From: a gamma proteobacterium HdN1
GTDB lineage: Bacteria; Pseudomonadota; Gammaproteobacteria; Pseudomonadales; Ketobacteraceae
Direction of reading: 5' to 3'
Length of the DNA: 64,000 nucleotides
Assembly (NCBI GenBank): GCA_000198515.1
Contig: FP929140.1
Coordinates: 4,004,527-4,068,526, forward strand
Shown here: positions 17,077 to 25,038 of the stretch, piece after piece
Numbering within the stretch: the stretch's first letter is position 1
Layout of the letters: each line of letters begins with the position of its first letter
Translations under genes and position numbers: made by a program
The notes under the pieces: generated by a model
The model's database searches: none
What the model saw: the letters and a program-made list of their open reading frames with translations, nothing else
What the model was told of the DNA's origin: nothing

Positions 17077-18522
17077 GTGACAGACATATACAAGCAGCAT
17101 TTGCAAAAATGGACGAACCGCGAAGCCATGGCCGAGAGCATGATACCGCTAATCGGTGACCTGTATCGCAATAAGAACGTTGTGACTTCGATCTACGGTC
17201 GCCCGATTATCAACCGGTCGGTGGTAGATATCATCAAGGCACACCGCTTTGTACGCCAGCTTGAAGGTGAATCGCTCGCCGTAGAAGATAGCTTCCCTGT
17301 GCTGAAGGCGGTGGCTGCATTGCCGCTTGGGCCCTCACGAATTGATATTGGCAAACTGGCAACCAAATTCCGCCGCGAAGGCACCGGCCAAACCCTTGAA
17401 TCCTTTGTGGAAGCAGAACTGGCGGATGCGCTGGTCGCTAAAAACCCACAGCAACTAAAAGACCGCGACGTCGTACTCTACGGCTTTGGCCGTATTGGAC
17501 GTTTGCTGGCACGTATCATCATTGAAAAAATGGGCTCGGGCGCCGCGCTGCGCCTGCGCGCCATTGTGGTACGAAACGGCGGCGCAGAAAATGACCTTGC
17601 AAAGCGCGCAAGCCTGTTGCGCCGCGACTCGGTGCACGGCCCGTTCCGTGGCACGATTTCTGTGGATGAAGAAAACCAAGCAATTGTTGCCAATGGCGCG
17701 TACATCCAAGTGATTTACTCTGACGGCCCCGACAAGGTGGACTACACCCAATATGGCATCCATGATGCCATCGTGATCGACAACACCGGTAAATGGCGCG
17801 ATGAAAAAGGCTTGAGCCAGCACTTGAAGTGCCCAGGTGTTGCAAAAGTGGTGCTGACAGCACCCGGAAAAGGCGACCTCAAAAATATCGTTATGGGCGT
17901 AAACGACGGCATGATTGCGGCAGACGATAAAATCGTTTCTGCAGCAAGCTGCACTACCAACGCCATCGTCCCCGTGCTCAAGGCGATCAAGGATGAATAC
18001 GGCGTGAAGCATGGCCATGTTGAAACCGTGCACTCCTACACGAACGATCAAAATTTGATCGACAACTACCACAAAGGCAGCCGCCGCGGCCGTGCCGCTC
18101 CGCTGAATATGGTCATCACGGAGACGGGGGCAGCGAAAGCAGTCGCAAAAGCGCTGCCGGATCTTGCCGGAAAGCTCACAGGAAACGCGATCCGTGTGCC
18201 GACGCCAAACGTCTCGATGGCCATTCTCAATTTGACCTTGGACAAGGCCACCACGAAAGATGAACTCAATAATTTCTTGCGCGAGGTTTCCCTAGAATCG
18301 CCGTTACGCAAGCAAATTGAATATGTGCACTCTACCGAAGTTGTTTCGAGCGATTTTGTGGGTTCACGCTTCGCGAGCGTTGTTGATGCTGAATCGACGA
18401 TCGTGAGTGGCGATCATTGCGTACTTTATGTTTGGTACGATAATGAGTTTGGCTATAGCGCCCAAGTTGTGCGCATGGTGCAGAAAATGGCCGGCATTGT
18501 GTACCCGACCTTTCCCAAGTGA
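17077..18522 (+). CDS. gap: Glyceraldehyde-3-phosphate dehydrogenase, long form
   Basis: Glycolytic/gluconeogenic dehydrogenase. The GAPDH core begins near 130 with VVLYGFGRIGR; the catalytic Cys292 lies in SAASCTTNAI and the C-terminal WYDNEFGYSAQV is intact. About 130 N-terminal residues precede the core (481 in total, compared with about 335 for classical GAPDH). This extension defines the long GAPDH group found in Pseudomonas and relatives; its role is not known to me. GTG start. In Pseudomonas the orthologue sits beside the nqr operon. Confidence 0.94.
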   Translation: MTDIYKQHLQKWTNREAMAESMIPLIGDLYRNKNVVTSIYGRPIINRSVVDIIKAHRFVRQLEGESLAVEDSFPVLKAVAALPLGPSRIDIGKLATKFRREGTGQTLESFVEAELADALVAKNPQQLKDRDVVLYGFGRIGRLLARIIIEKMGSGAALRLRAIVVRNGGAENDLAKRASLLRRDSVHGPFRGTISVDEENQAIVANGAYIQVIYSDGPDKVDYTQYGIHDAIVIDNTGKWRDEKGLSQHLKCPGVAKVVLTAPGKGDLKNIVMGVNDGMIAADDKIVSAASCTTNAIVPVLKAIKDEYGVKHGHVETVHSYTNDQNLIDNYHKGSRRGRAAPLNMVITETGAAKAVAKALPDLAGKLTGNAIRVPTPNVSMAILNLTLDKATTKDELNNFLREVSLESPLRKQIEYVHSTEVVSSDFVGSRFASVVDAESTIVSGDHCVLYVWYDNEFGYSAQVVRMVQKMAGIVYPTFPK

Positions 18523-18606
18523 GCGAAATCGGCTTTAATTGGGAGTGCTGCGTGCGAATGCCTCTTGCGGAGCGCGCACGTTGCCCCTATTGAGCGTGCA
18601 TGAATC

Positions 18607-18631
18607 AAAGAGGAGCCTTGCGCTCCTCTTT
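18607..18631 (+). terminator. gap terminator hairpin
   Basis: Perfect 10-bp stem AAAGAGGAGC / GCTCCTCTTT with a 5-base loop, 84 bases after the gap stop. The U-tract is short (three T inside the stem), so efficiency is uncertain. Confidence 0.6.
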
Positions 18632-18633
18632 GC

Positions 18634-18684
18634 GTTTCCGATGGCTATTCGTTTCCGATGGCTATTCGTTTCCGATGGCTATGC
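18634..18684 (+). repeat. 17-bp repeat, three copies
   Basis: GTTTCCGATGGCTATTC at 18634-18650 and 18651-18667, and once more with one change at 18668-18684, directly behind the gap terminator. Confidence 0.95.
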
Positions 18685-18739
18685 GTTTCTCACGCGGCGC
18701 ATTTCCAGATTTGCGTTTCAATACAGGAATTCGAGCGGG

Positions 18740-19831
18740 ATGCAATCCATTCCAAAACGTAGAGCCCTTCTGTTCGCTCTGTTGCCTGCGTTGCTGGTAG
18801 GCACTCTGCATGGCGGCTGGCAGATGAATCTCTGGTTTAATGAGCGCCCAGACGTGTTTGCTGTACAGAATAGCTGGCAGTTTTTAATTGCTGGGGAGTG
18901 GGTGCAGGCAGACCCTGCATCCTTGCGTGATAACTTTGTGCGCGGTGCGGTGTATATGGTGCCTATGGTGCTGATCGCTTGCATTGTGGCAGGCATGGTG
19001 GAATTGTTTCAGGCCACTCGCCAACAGCGGGCGATTGACGCGGGTTTTGTAACGACGGCCCTGCTCTATGTTCTCCTTTTGCCGCTAAGCCTGCCTTTGG
19101 AGTGGGTGGCTGTGGGGATGTTGGTGGGTGCAATGGCGGGTGCATTTCTTACTCAATCGAGTGGGCGCCCCATGCTTCATCCGGCTGCGGTGGGTGCGGT
19201 ATTTTTGTTGTTCGCGGCGCCCGATCGCGTTACAGGGGATACGGTGTGGACACCGGTGGATGGGGTGTCGGGCACTACCGCACTGGGATTGGTTCGCCAA
19301 GGCGGTTTAGATACTCTGACTGCGGCGGGTTTTTCTTGGTGGGATTGCTTTGTAGGTAAGACGCAGGGCGCGATGGGAGATGTTTCATCGCTTGCTTTGC
19401 TGGGCGGAGTACTGATCTTGCTGGCGGCTCGGGTGTTTTCTTGGCGCTATGTTGTGGGTAGTGTGCTTGGTTTGGTTTTGATATCGCTGGTGCTAAAGGT
19501 CTTTGCGAACGCCAACGATCCGCTTGTCGCTTTGCCGTGGTATTGGCAGATCGCGCTTGGGGGGTGGACGTTTGCAGTTTTCTATCTGGTTGCTGATCCC
19601 TTGGTCGTGCAATTCCCTGCGCGGCTGGAGTGGTTTTATGGAGGTTTGGCCAGCATGTTGTTGCTGTTAGGGCGCGTGTTCAACCCCGCGTATCCGGATG
19701 GAGCCCTGTTTGCGGTGCTTTTGCTTGGCTTGATCAGCGGGCTTCTGGGTTCGGTGGTGTATTCTCCGGCCGCAGGTGCAAGAACGTGTGTAGGGAGTTT
19801 TTTGTCGGGGAGCCGATCTTGCCGTTCATAG
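18740..19831 (+). CDS. Orphan NqrB/RnfD-family membrane protein
   Basis: 363-residue polytopic protein (8-10 hydrophobic segments) related to the FMN-carrying subunit of Na+-NQR/RNF complexes. Matching segments are VDGVSGTTAL at about 173-182 (the covalent FMN site in this family is the Thr of DGxSGAT; T180 here), DVSSLALLGGVLIL, SWRYVVGSVLG, WQIALGGWTFAVFYLVADPLV and VFNPAYPDGALFA. No other nqr or rnf gene is present. It is about 50 residues shorter than NqrB. The ATG at 18740 is chosen because the longer frame upstream runs through the tandem repeat and lacks family similarity. Confidence 0.8.
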   Translation: MQSIPKRRALLFALLPALLVGTLHGGWQMNLWFNERPDVFAVQNSWQFLIAGEWVQADPASLRDNFVRGAVYMVPMVLIACIVAGMVELFQATRQQRAIDAGFVTTALLYVLLLPLSLPLEWVAVGMLVGAMAGAFLTQSSGRPMLHPAAVGAVFLLFAAPDRVTGDTVWTPVDGVSGTTALGLVRQGGLDTLTAAGFSWWDCFVGKTQGAMGDVSSLALLGGVLILLAARVFSWRYVVGSVLGLVLISLVLKVFANANDPLVALPWYWQIALGGWTFAVFYLVADPLVVQFPARLEWFYGGLASMLLLLGRVFNPAYPDGALFAVLLLGLISGLLGSVVYSPAAGARTCVGSFLSGSRSCRS

Positions 19832-19866
19832 GTTTGCCGTTTGTCGTGCGGGAGAGCAGTTGGCGC

Positions 19867-20217
19867 ATGGCGTTGCGGTGTGTCTTCGTTTTTGCTTTGG
19901 TTGTGGTTTCGACGCTGGCCTTCAGTGCAAAACCGCCGGAGCTTACGATGCTGATCAGCGATAAGCTGAACCATCTAGCTGCATTTTTCGCGCTGGCAGC
20001 ACTTCTGGATCAAACCGCGAGGAACGTGTCGTTCTGGCGCGTCGTCGTGATTTGGCTGTTGGCGTATGGCCTGTGGATTGAGTGTGTTCAGGGCTGGCTT
20101 AGCTATCGTGAAGCCTCGTTGCTCGACGTAGGCGCAGACGCAATTGGTATCTGCCTGTATGGGCTTGTGCGTACGCGAATTGTTCACTTGCTGGCTCGTT
20201 TCGTGCGGTTTGCTTGA
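19867..20217 (+). CDS. VanZ-like family membrane protein
   Basis: 116 residues, three to four transmembrane helices, with the VanZ-like pattern SDKLNHLAAFFALAALLD (about 28-45) and LLDVGADAIGICLYGL near the end. Function unknown; single-domain members are common in gammaproteobacteria. GGGAG lies 12 bases before the ATG at 19867, but starts further upstream are in frame. It is probably cotranscribed with the NqrB-like gene, whose stop is 35 bases upstream. Confidence 0.75.
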   Translation: MALRCVFVFALVVVSTLAFSAKPPELTMLISDKLNHLAAFFALAALLDQTARNVSFWRVVVIWLLAYGLWIECVQGWLSYREASLLDVGADAIGICLYGLVRTRIVHLLARFVRFA

Positions 20218-20259
20218 AATGTTTGTCTAAAGCGTTTCTTTTTCTAAATGTTGGCCTGC

Positions 20260-21186
20260 CTAAAACATTGCGGCTAAGTCTACCGACGGTAGGCTGGGTG
20301 GCGTAGTCGAGCCTAGAATCTTGAATTCTGCGAGCGTGCAATCACGTTTGAGCGGCCCTGCATAAGGCAGCCCGCTGGAGTTGAACAGTGCGCGAACTTC
20401 GGGAATGGGTTGGCTTGGTTGGTGGGCAACTACCAGAGCAATTTCTTGGCTGGTGAGTTTCACCCAGGTTCCTGGGGGATAGATTCCGATGGCGCGCGCA
20501 AAGATCAGCAGCATTTCCTTCATGCGAGGGTTTTGATCGGCAATCAGGGGCGCCAGCGCTTCGCGAGGGTTGCCTGCTTTTCGATAGGCGCGGTGGTCAA
20601 TGCGTGCGGTATAGGTTTCGCAGATCTGGATGATCAGTGCCAGGGGAGAGAGAGCGTTTCCGCTAATTCGGTTCGGATAGCCGCTACCGTCTAGACGCTC
20701 GTGGTGTTGGCGGATCGCTTTGATCAAATCGGGATGAGAAAATCCCGCATCTTCCATGTGTTGTGCAGCCTGTAATGGGTGCTTTTGCAGCTTTTGGATT
20801 TGCGCGTCGGTGAGTTTGCCTTGGATGGTGTTTAGGAGTACTTGGTACTCGTAGAAGGTCATGTTGCAGGTAAGTACGGCATAGAGCAGGTTTTGGCGCG
20901 TAGTGTCGTCAAGTTTCAGAACGCGCGCCATACGGTAGGCGAGCACCGTTGAGTAAACGGATTGCTTGACCGGCGATTGCTGGCGAGACAGATGGATGGC
21001 GGCTAATGTCGCGTTTGGCGCAACTTCTGCCATTTCAGTGATGTCTTCGACGATTTCTGCGATTTTCTGGCGCGCCAAGGGTGCCTTCAGCTTAATCTGG
21101 GTGAAAAGGTCTGAAATCGCCGGAACAAATTGATCAAGCTGGGAGAAAGGGTCTAACGTACTAAGTTTTTCTGCCATGGCAGCCAT
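20260..21186 (-). CDS. HD-GYP-like protein with degenerate HD motif
   Basis: 308 residues. HHERLDGSGYP (about 165-175) is the GYP signature of HD-GYP c-di-GMP phosphodiesterases, followed by the usual helices (ICETYTARIDHRAYR). The segment where the metal-binding HD pair should be reads LLYAVLTCNMTFYEYQ, so His-Asp is absent. Hydrolysis is therefore unlikely, and a c-di-GMP binding or structural role is possible (inference). The alternative start Met4 is equally plausible. Convergent with the VanZ-like gene. Confidence 0.8.
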   Translation of the reverse strand: MAAMAEKLSTLDPFSQLDQFVPAISDLFTQIKLKAPLARQKIAEIVEDITEMAEVAPNATLAAIHLSRQQSPVKQSVYSTVLAYRMARVLKLDDTTRQNLLYAVLTCNMTFYEYQVLLNTIQGKLTDAQIQKLQKHPLQAAQHMEDAGFSHPDLIKAIRQHHERLDGSGYPNRISGNALSPLALIIQICETYTARIDHRAYRKAGNPREALAPLIADQNPRMKEMLLIFARAIGIYPPGTWVKLTSQEIALVVAHQPSQPIPEVRALFNSSGLPYAGPLKRDCTLAEFKILGSTTPPSLPSVDLAAMF

Positions 21187-21368
21187 GCATCCGCGAAAAG
21201 CACGCTATTGGAGTTTTTGTTGTTTAATATTTGGTTTTTTTCCAAAATAAAGCCGCGCAGGTGAATCCCGTCTTAGCTCGTTGATCAGAAATCGCCGGCC
21301 CCTGCGTAATAAGTATAGATGGCGTTTTGAAAACGCTAGTGTTTTGTTAACCCGCGAATCGGTTGGGA

Positions 21369-22091
21369 TTATTGGGCTTCAAATGCTTGCAACATCAGTG
21401 TGGGGCAGTCCGAAATCAAGCTGTCGACACCCAGTGCCTGCATGCGCCGCGCGCTGGCAAGGTCGTTGACGGTCCAAGTGGAAACGTGCATTCCCGCGGC
21501 GTGCGCGTTTTTGACAAGATCAGCGCGCAGGCCGCGATAGTCCATTACCAAAAATTTGCAGCGCAGGCGGTGGCAAGTGGCGAGCGGGTCGCGCACAAAT
21601 CTTTCCGCAACATACCCGCGCTGAATCTTGGGAAAATACTCGCGCATGTGCGCCAGAATGCGAACATCAATCGACGTGACCGTGGCGCGTTCGCCTAAGT
21701 CATGCGCTTCAATCGTACGCGCAAGCTGCTGGGTAATCGCAGGAATCCGGTAGTGATTTGCCGTTTTGACTTCCAGCTGGATCGATTCCAGTTCGGGCCA
21801 CTCGCTGAGCACTTGATCGAGCGTTGGAATGGGTTCAACGTGGGGCCAATCCTTGAACTGTGCTGCGGCGTTATAGCCAGCCAGCGCTGCGGCGCTTAAT
21901 TGGCTGATCGTGCCGGTTTGGAGGGTGGTACGTTGCGTAGTGGCGTCATGATTCACCACCAGCTGATTGTCATGGGTAAGGTGCAGATCAAGCTCGACGC
22001 GCTGGATGCCGAGCGAGCGTAGGTGCGCGAATCCACCCAAGGTGTTTTCTGGCGCTTCACGGCGTGCGCCTCGGTGACCAATCAGCTGCAT
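21369..22091 (-). CDS. Glycerophosphodiester phosphodiesterase
   Basis: Hydrolyses glycerophosphodiesters to glycerol-3-phosphate. 240 residues forming a GDPD TIM barrel: HRGARREAPENTLGGF (about 6-21) with the catalytic first His, VELDLHLTHDNQLVVNHD (about 32-49) with metal Glu/Asp and the second His, and the C-terminal VSTWTVND. No signal peptide, so it is cytoplasmic. It follows aguA-aguB on the same strand with short gaps. A GDPD also occupies this place in Pseudomonas. Confidence 0.93.
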   Translation of the reverse strand: MQLIGHRGARREAPENTLGGFAHLRSLGIQRVELDLHLTHDNQLVVNHDATTQRTTLQTGTISQLSAAALAGYNAAAQFKDWPHVEPIPTLDQVLSEWPELESIQLEVKTANHYRIPAITQQLARTIEAHDLGERATVTSIDVRILAHMREYFPKIQRGYVAERFVRDPLATCHRLRCKFLVMDYRGLRADLVKNAHAAGMHVSTWTVNDLASARRMQALGVDSLISDCPTLMLQAFEAQ

Positions 22092-22127
22092 GATGAACTC
22101 CTTGAGGTTGAACCGTTAAGGTTAAGC

Positions 22128-23072
22128 TTAGCGCGAGTGGAAGCGATGCAGAAGCCCGCCATAGGCGTCCGTGCGACGGTCGCGGAAATAGGGCCAAATC
22201 CGGCGCAGCGACTCCGTGCGCTTCAGGTCAATCTCGGCAAAAAGCGCAACGCTTTGTGAGGTATTTGCCTCTGCGAGTAGCTCGCCTTGCGGGCCTGCAA
22301 TAAAACTCGTGCCCCAGAAATCGGTTCCCTCGCTTGCGCCGCTTGGGTCGGCTTCGTGGCCGACACGATTGGCAACGAGAACCGGCAAGTGGTTGGCGAC
22401 TGCGTGGGCGCGCTGAATCAGGCACCATGCTTGCCGCTGCCGGTCTTGCTCATCGGGCGTGTCGCGCGGATCTTGGCCGATTGCGGTCGGGTAGAGCAGG
22501 AGGTCGGCTCCTGCAAGTGCCATGAGACGCGCTGCTTCGGGGTACCACTGATCCCAGCAGACCAAAACGCCCAGTTTGCCTACGCTGGTTGAGATTGGTG
22601 TGAAACCGCTGATGCCGTCAAATCGCTGGGCGTCTCCGGGCGTGAAATAAAACTTCTCATAGAAGCCGGGATCGTCCGGGATGTGCATTTTGCGGTAAAA
22701 GCCTGCGAGGGAGCCGTCTCGCTCCAGAACAACGGCCGTGTTGTGGAATACGCCAGGTGCACGTTTCTCGAAGATCGAGCCTACTAATACGCAGTTCAAC
22801 TCTTTTGCGAGCGCAGAAAGGCGTTGGAGAGTCGGGCCTTCGAGTGGCTCTGCGAGGTCGAAAATGGCGGGGTCTGCCGTTTGGCAAAAATAGTGAGTTG
22901 CGTGCAACTCCTGCAATAGAACGAGATCAGGCTTCTGGGCGCGCAATGAGCGCACAAGGCGTTCAGATTCTGCCAAGCTTTTCTCTTTATCGGGCCAACC
23001 TGCTTGCTGAATGACTGCTGCGCGAAGCAGTTGCGGCGCGTTCGTAGCGGTTTGTGAGGATGCAATCATCAT
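22128..23072 (-). CDS. aguB: N-carbamoylputrescine amidase
   Basis: Nitrilase-superfamily enzyme releasing putrescine, CO2 and NH3 from N-carbamoylputrescine. The catalytic triad is visible: Glu55 (LLQELHATHYF), Lys128 (YRKMHIPDDPGFYEKFYF) and Cys172 (VLVCWDQWYPEAARL). 314 residues, with a slightly longer N-terminus than usual; M2 or later could be the start. aguA lies 48 bases upstream, so the two-step agmatine route is complete in one transcript. Confidence 0.95.
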   Translation of the reverse strand: MMIASSQTATNAPQLLRAAVIQQAGWPDKEKSLAESERLVRSLRAQKPDLVLLQELHATHYFCQTADPAIFDLAEPLEGPTLQRLSALAKELNCVLVGSIFEKRAPGVFHNTAVVLERDGSLAGFYRKMHIPDDPGFYEKFYFTPGDAQRFDGISGFTPISTSVGKLGVLVCWDQWYPEAARLMALAGADLLLYPTAIGQDPRDTPDEQDRQRQAWCLIQRAHAVANHLPVLVANRVGHEADPSGASEGTDFWGTSFIAGPQGELLAEANTSQSVALFAEIDLKRTESLRRIWPYFRDRRTDAYGGLLHRFHSR

Positions 23073-23120
23073 GAGAACTCCTATCGGTAGGGCAGTGCCG
23101 TTTCAATGGGCTTGGTGGAG

Positions 23121-24176
23121 TTAGACACTGCCGCAGGGTAGTTGCATGGTTGCGCAGTGTGGGCCACCGTATTGTTTGATCAATGCCTTGCCGGAAATCG
23201 GCAGCAGTGTGTAATCCGGAAATGCAAGTGCGATCTGCTCCAGTGCCTTCGAGTCATAGGGCGAATCGAACTGTGGCACGATGATGTGTCGGTTTACGAT
23301 CAGAAAATTGGCATAGCTGGCGGGCAGACGCTTGCCGTTCTCGTCGAATAGCGCTTCTGGAATGTAAAGTGGCAGCAAGCGATAGGTGGCGCCCTCTTTT
23401 GTGCGCAGCTCGGTAAGCTCGTGGTACATGGCCTGCAGCGGCTGGAAGTGTTCGTCATCCACGCGGTCGCAGGCTGCGTACATCAGCGTGTCGGTGCTGG
23501 CAAATCGAACGAGATTGTCGATATGGCTATCGGTGTCGTCGCCGCACAAATGGCCATTTTCAATCCAGAGGATGCGCTCCACGCCGAATTTTTCCCGCAA
23601 CAAATCTTCAAGCGCACCTCGTGGGAGGGCCTCGTTGCGGTTGCCACCCAGAAGGCAAGCGGTGGTGGTCATCAACGTGCCCTCGCCGTCGGATTCGACG
23701 CTGCCGCCTTCCAGTTCAATCTCGATGGTTTCGAGTGGAAGCTTCCAGACGCCACGCGCACGCAGGTGTTGATTGACAGCGTTGTCTTGGCTTGCGGCAA
23801 ACTTATCCCCCCAACCAGAAAACTGAAAATCTAGCATACGGCAAGCGCTTGCCTTCGCGTCCGCGTCCGGTGCGGCAGGCATCTCGCCAATCGTGAGCGG
23901 GCCATAGTCGCGGCACCAAGTATCGTCGTAGGCGCACTCCAAATAAATTGGTGCGTTGCCAGAAAGCTCTCCGATCAATTTGCGGATATGTGCAAGGTGA
24001 TCCGCGTTCTGATAAAGAATCAGCGGCGTTGCAGCCTGTGCGATCGCACGCACCAAGCCGACATAGCAAGCGTCAATCTCGTTGAGCCAAGGCGCCCAGT
24101 CAGTGCTCGCATGCGGCCACGCCAGCATGACGGCTTGTTGAGGCACCCATTCAGGAAGAAAAGTAGGGTAGGACAT
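23121..24176 (-). CDS. aguA: Agmatine deiminase
   Basis: Converts agmatine to N-carbamoylputrescine and ammonia; guanidine-modifying (PPAD-type) fold. The catalytic Cys341 lies in YGGPHCATMQLP near the C-terminus. Other typical segments are WPEWxPQ-like LPEWVPQQAVMLAWPH at the start, DTWCRDYGP (about 85-93), GGSVESDGEG and ENGHLCGDDTDSHIDN. 351 residues. First gene of aguA-aguB-GDPD. Confidence 0.96.
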   Translation of the reverse strand: MSYPTFLPEWVPQQAVMLAWPHASTDWAPWLNEIDACYVGLVRAIAQAATPLILYQNADHLAHIRKLIGELSGNAPIYLECAYDDTWCRDYGPLTIGEMPAAPDADAKASACRMLDFQFSGWGDKFAASQDNAVNQHLRARGVWKLPLETIEIELEGGSVESDGEGTLMTTTACLLGGNRNEALPRGALEDLLREKFGVERILWIENGHLCGDDTDSHIDNLVRFASTDTLMYAACDRVDDEHFQPLQAMYHELTELRTKEGATYRLLPLYIPEALFDENGKRLPASYANFLIVNRHIIVPQFDSPYDSKALEQIALAFPDYTLLPISGKALIKQYGGPHCATMQLPCGSV

Positions 24177-24282
24177 GCGATCAATATTCCAAAGCGCCGT
24201 TAAGGGAAACGGGGGATACTAAGCGAAGCTGCATAGAATCGAAAGCACTGATTAAAAACCCATGCAAGAGGGCGTGTACTTT

Positions 24283-24352
24283 TCTTGCGGTAGATGTCTT
24301 ACGGTAGATGTCTTACGGTACACGTCTTACGGTACACGTCTTACGGCACATC
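24283..24352 (+). repeat. 14-bp repeat, five copies, across a stop codon
   Basis: TCTTACGGTAGATG-type units at 24283, 24297, 24311, 24325 and 24339 in perfect 14-base register, with a gradient of point changes (GTAGATG to GTACACG to GCACATC). The last unit contains the stop (24341-24343, minus strand) of the PilZ-domain gene; the others extend into its 3' UTR. Confidence 0.95.
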
Positions 24353-24937
24353 GTCCCCGCGCCGAATCATTGCCTGCTTTCGGAGCAGATGCTTGGAGAG
24401 TTGTTTGCGGTCGGCTTCCATGAGCACAATGAACTCCGAGCCGATGCGATAAATTGCCGGGTGTGTTTCGACCTGATGGCAACTTCGCACTTCTGCAATG
24501 GTCGCAAGGCTGATTGCCGTTGGAAACAGCACCATCGTCAAATGCACATAATCCCCCTCTTCCAGAGGGTACATGGTATAGAAGGCCATGCCGCGTTCAC
24601 TTAGCTCTACCGTTTCGCGCAGCATTGCGCTGTCACCTTCTGCGGGGTTGGTGATATATTTCGCCAGCAAATCTACTTTGCGATCCAATGCAGTTAGCAC
24701 TGAGTAGAGCGCATGGTTAGAGTCTGCGAGCTGATGGATCATTTGGTGGTAATCTGCATCCATGCTGCGCAACTGGTTTAACAGAAGCGTTGAACGCGGA
24801 ATCTGATAGCGCTCGTGGTATGGGTCGTCGGAAACAAGGTGCTTGGGGATGGGCTTTTTCACCAAATGTATTTTGTCTTCCAGCCGAAAATAGTCGCGCC
24901 GGTTGTCAGAGCTGGCGGGATGGTCTTGCCTTTCCAC
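24341..24937 (-). CDS. PilZ-domain protein with helical insertion
   Basis: 198 residues. An N-terminal RRDYFRLED (about 13-21) resembles the RxxxR half of a PilZ c-di-GMP site. About 80 mostly helical residues follow, then VELSERGMAFYTMYPLEEGDYVHL (the DxSxxG-like half) and the beta-barrel SLATIAEVRSC...YRIGSEFIVL. Splitting the two c-di-GMP half-sites is seen in a gammaproteobacterial subfamily. Binding of c-di-GMP is inferred. Divergent from lolC; the same pair is adjacent in Pseudomonas. Confidence 0.78.
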   Translation of the reverse strand: MERQDHPASSDNRRDYFRLEDKIHLVKKPIPKHLVSDDPYHERYQIPRSTLLLNQLRSMDADYHQMIHQLADSNHALYSVLTALDRKVDLLAKYITNPAEGDSAMLRETVELSERGMAFYTMYPLEEGDYVHLTMVLFPTAISLATIAEVRSCHQVETHPAIYRIGSEFIVLMEADRKQLSKHLLRKQAMIRRGDDVP

Positions 24938-25038
24938 GTTTTGGTATCCCTATTGCTAATGGGGTGATCGTATCTTCACTTCTAATAAGTGTAATCAGGA
25001 TCTGGATTTATCAAGTTTTTATTGACTACAGGACGAGC

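Noticed and set aside
17455-18072. 205-codon minus-strand frame inside gap
   Set aside because: Shadow of a highly conserved coding strand; no start site or homology features.
24283-24352. Possible CRISPR-like array
   Set aside because: Units are contiguous with no unique spacers and are only 14 bp; no cas genes are present.
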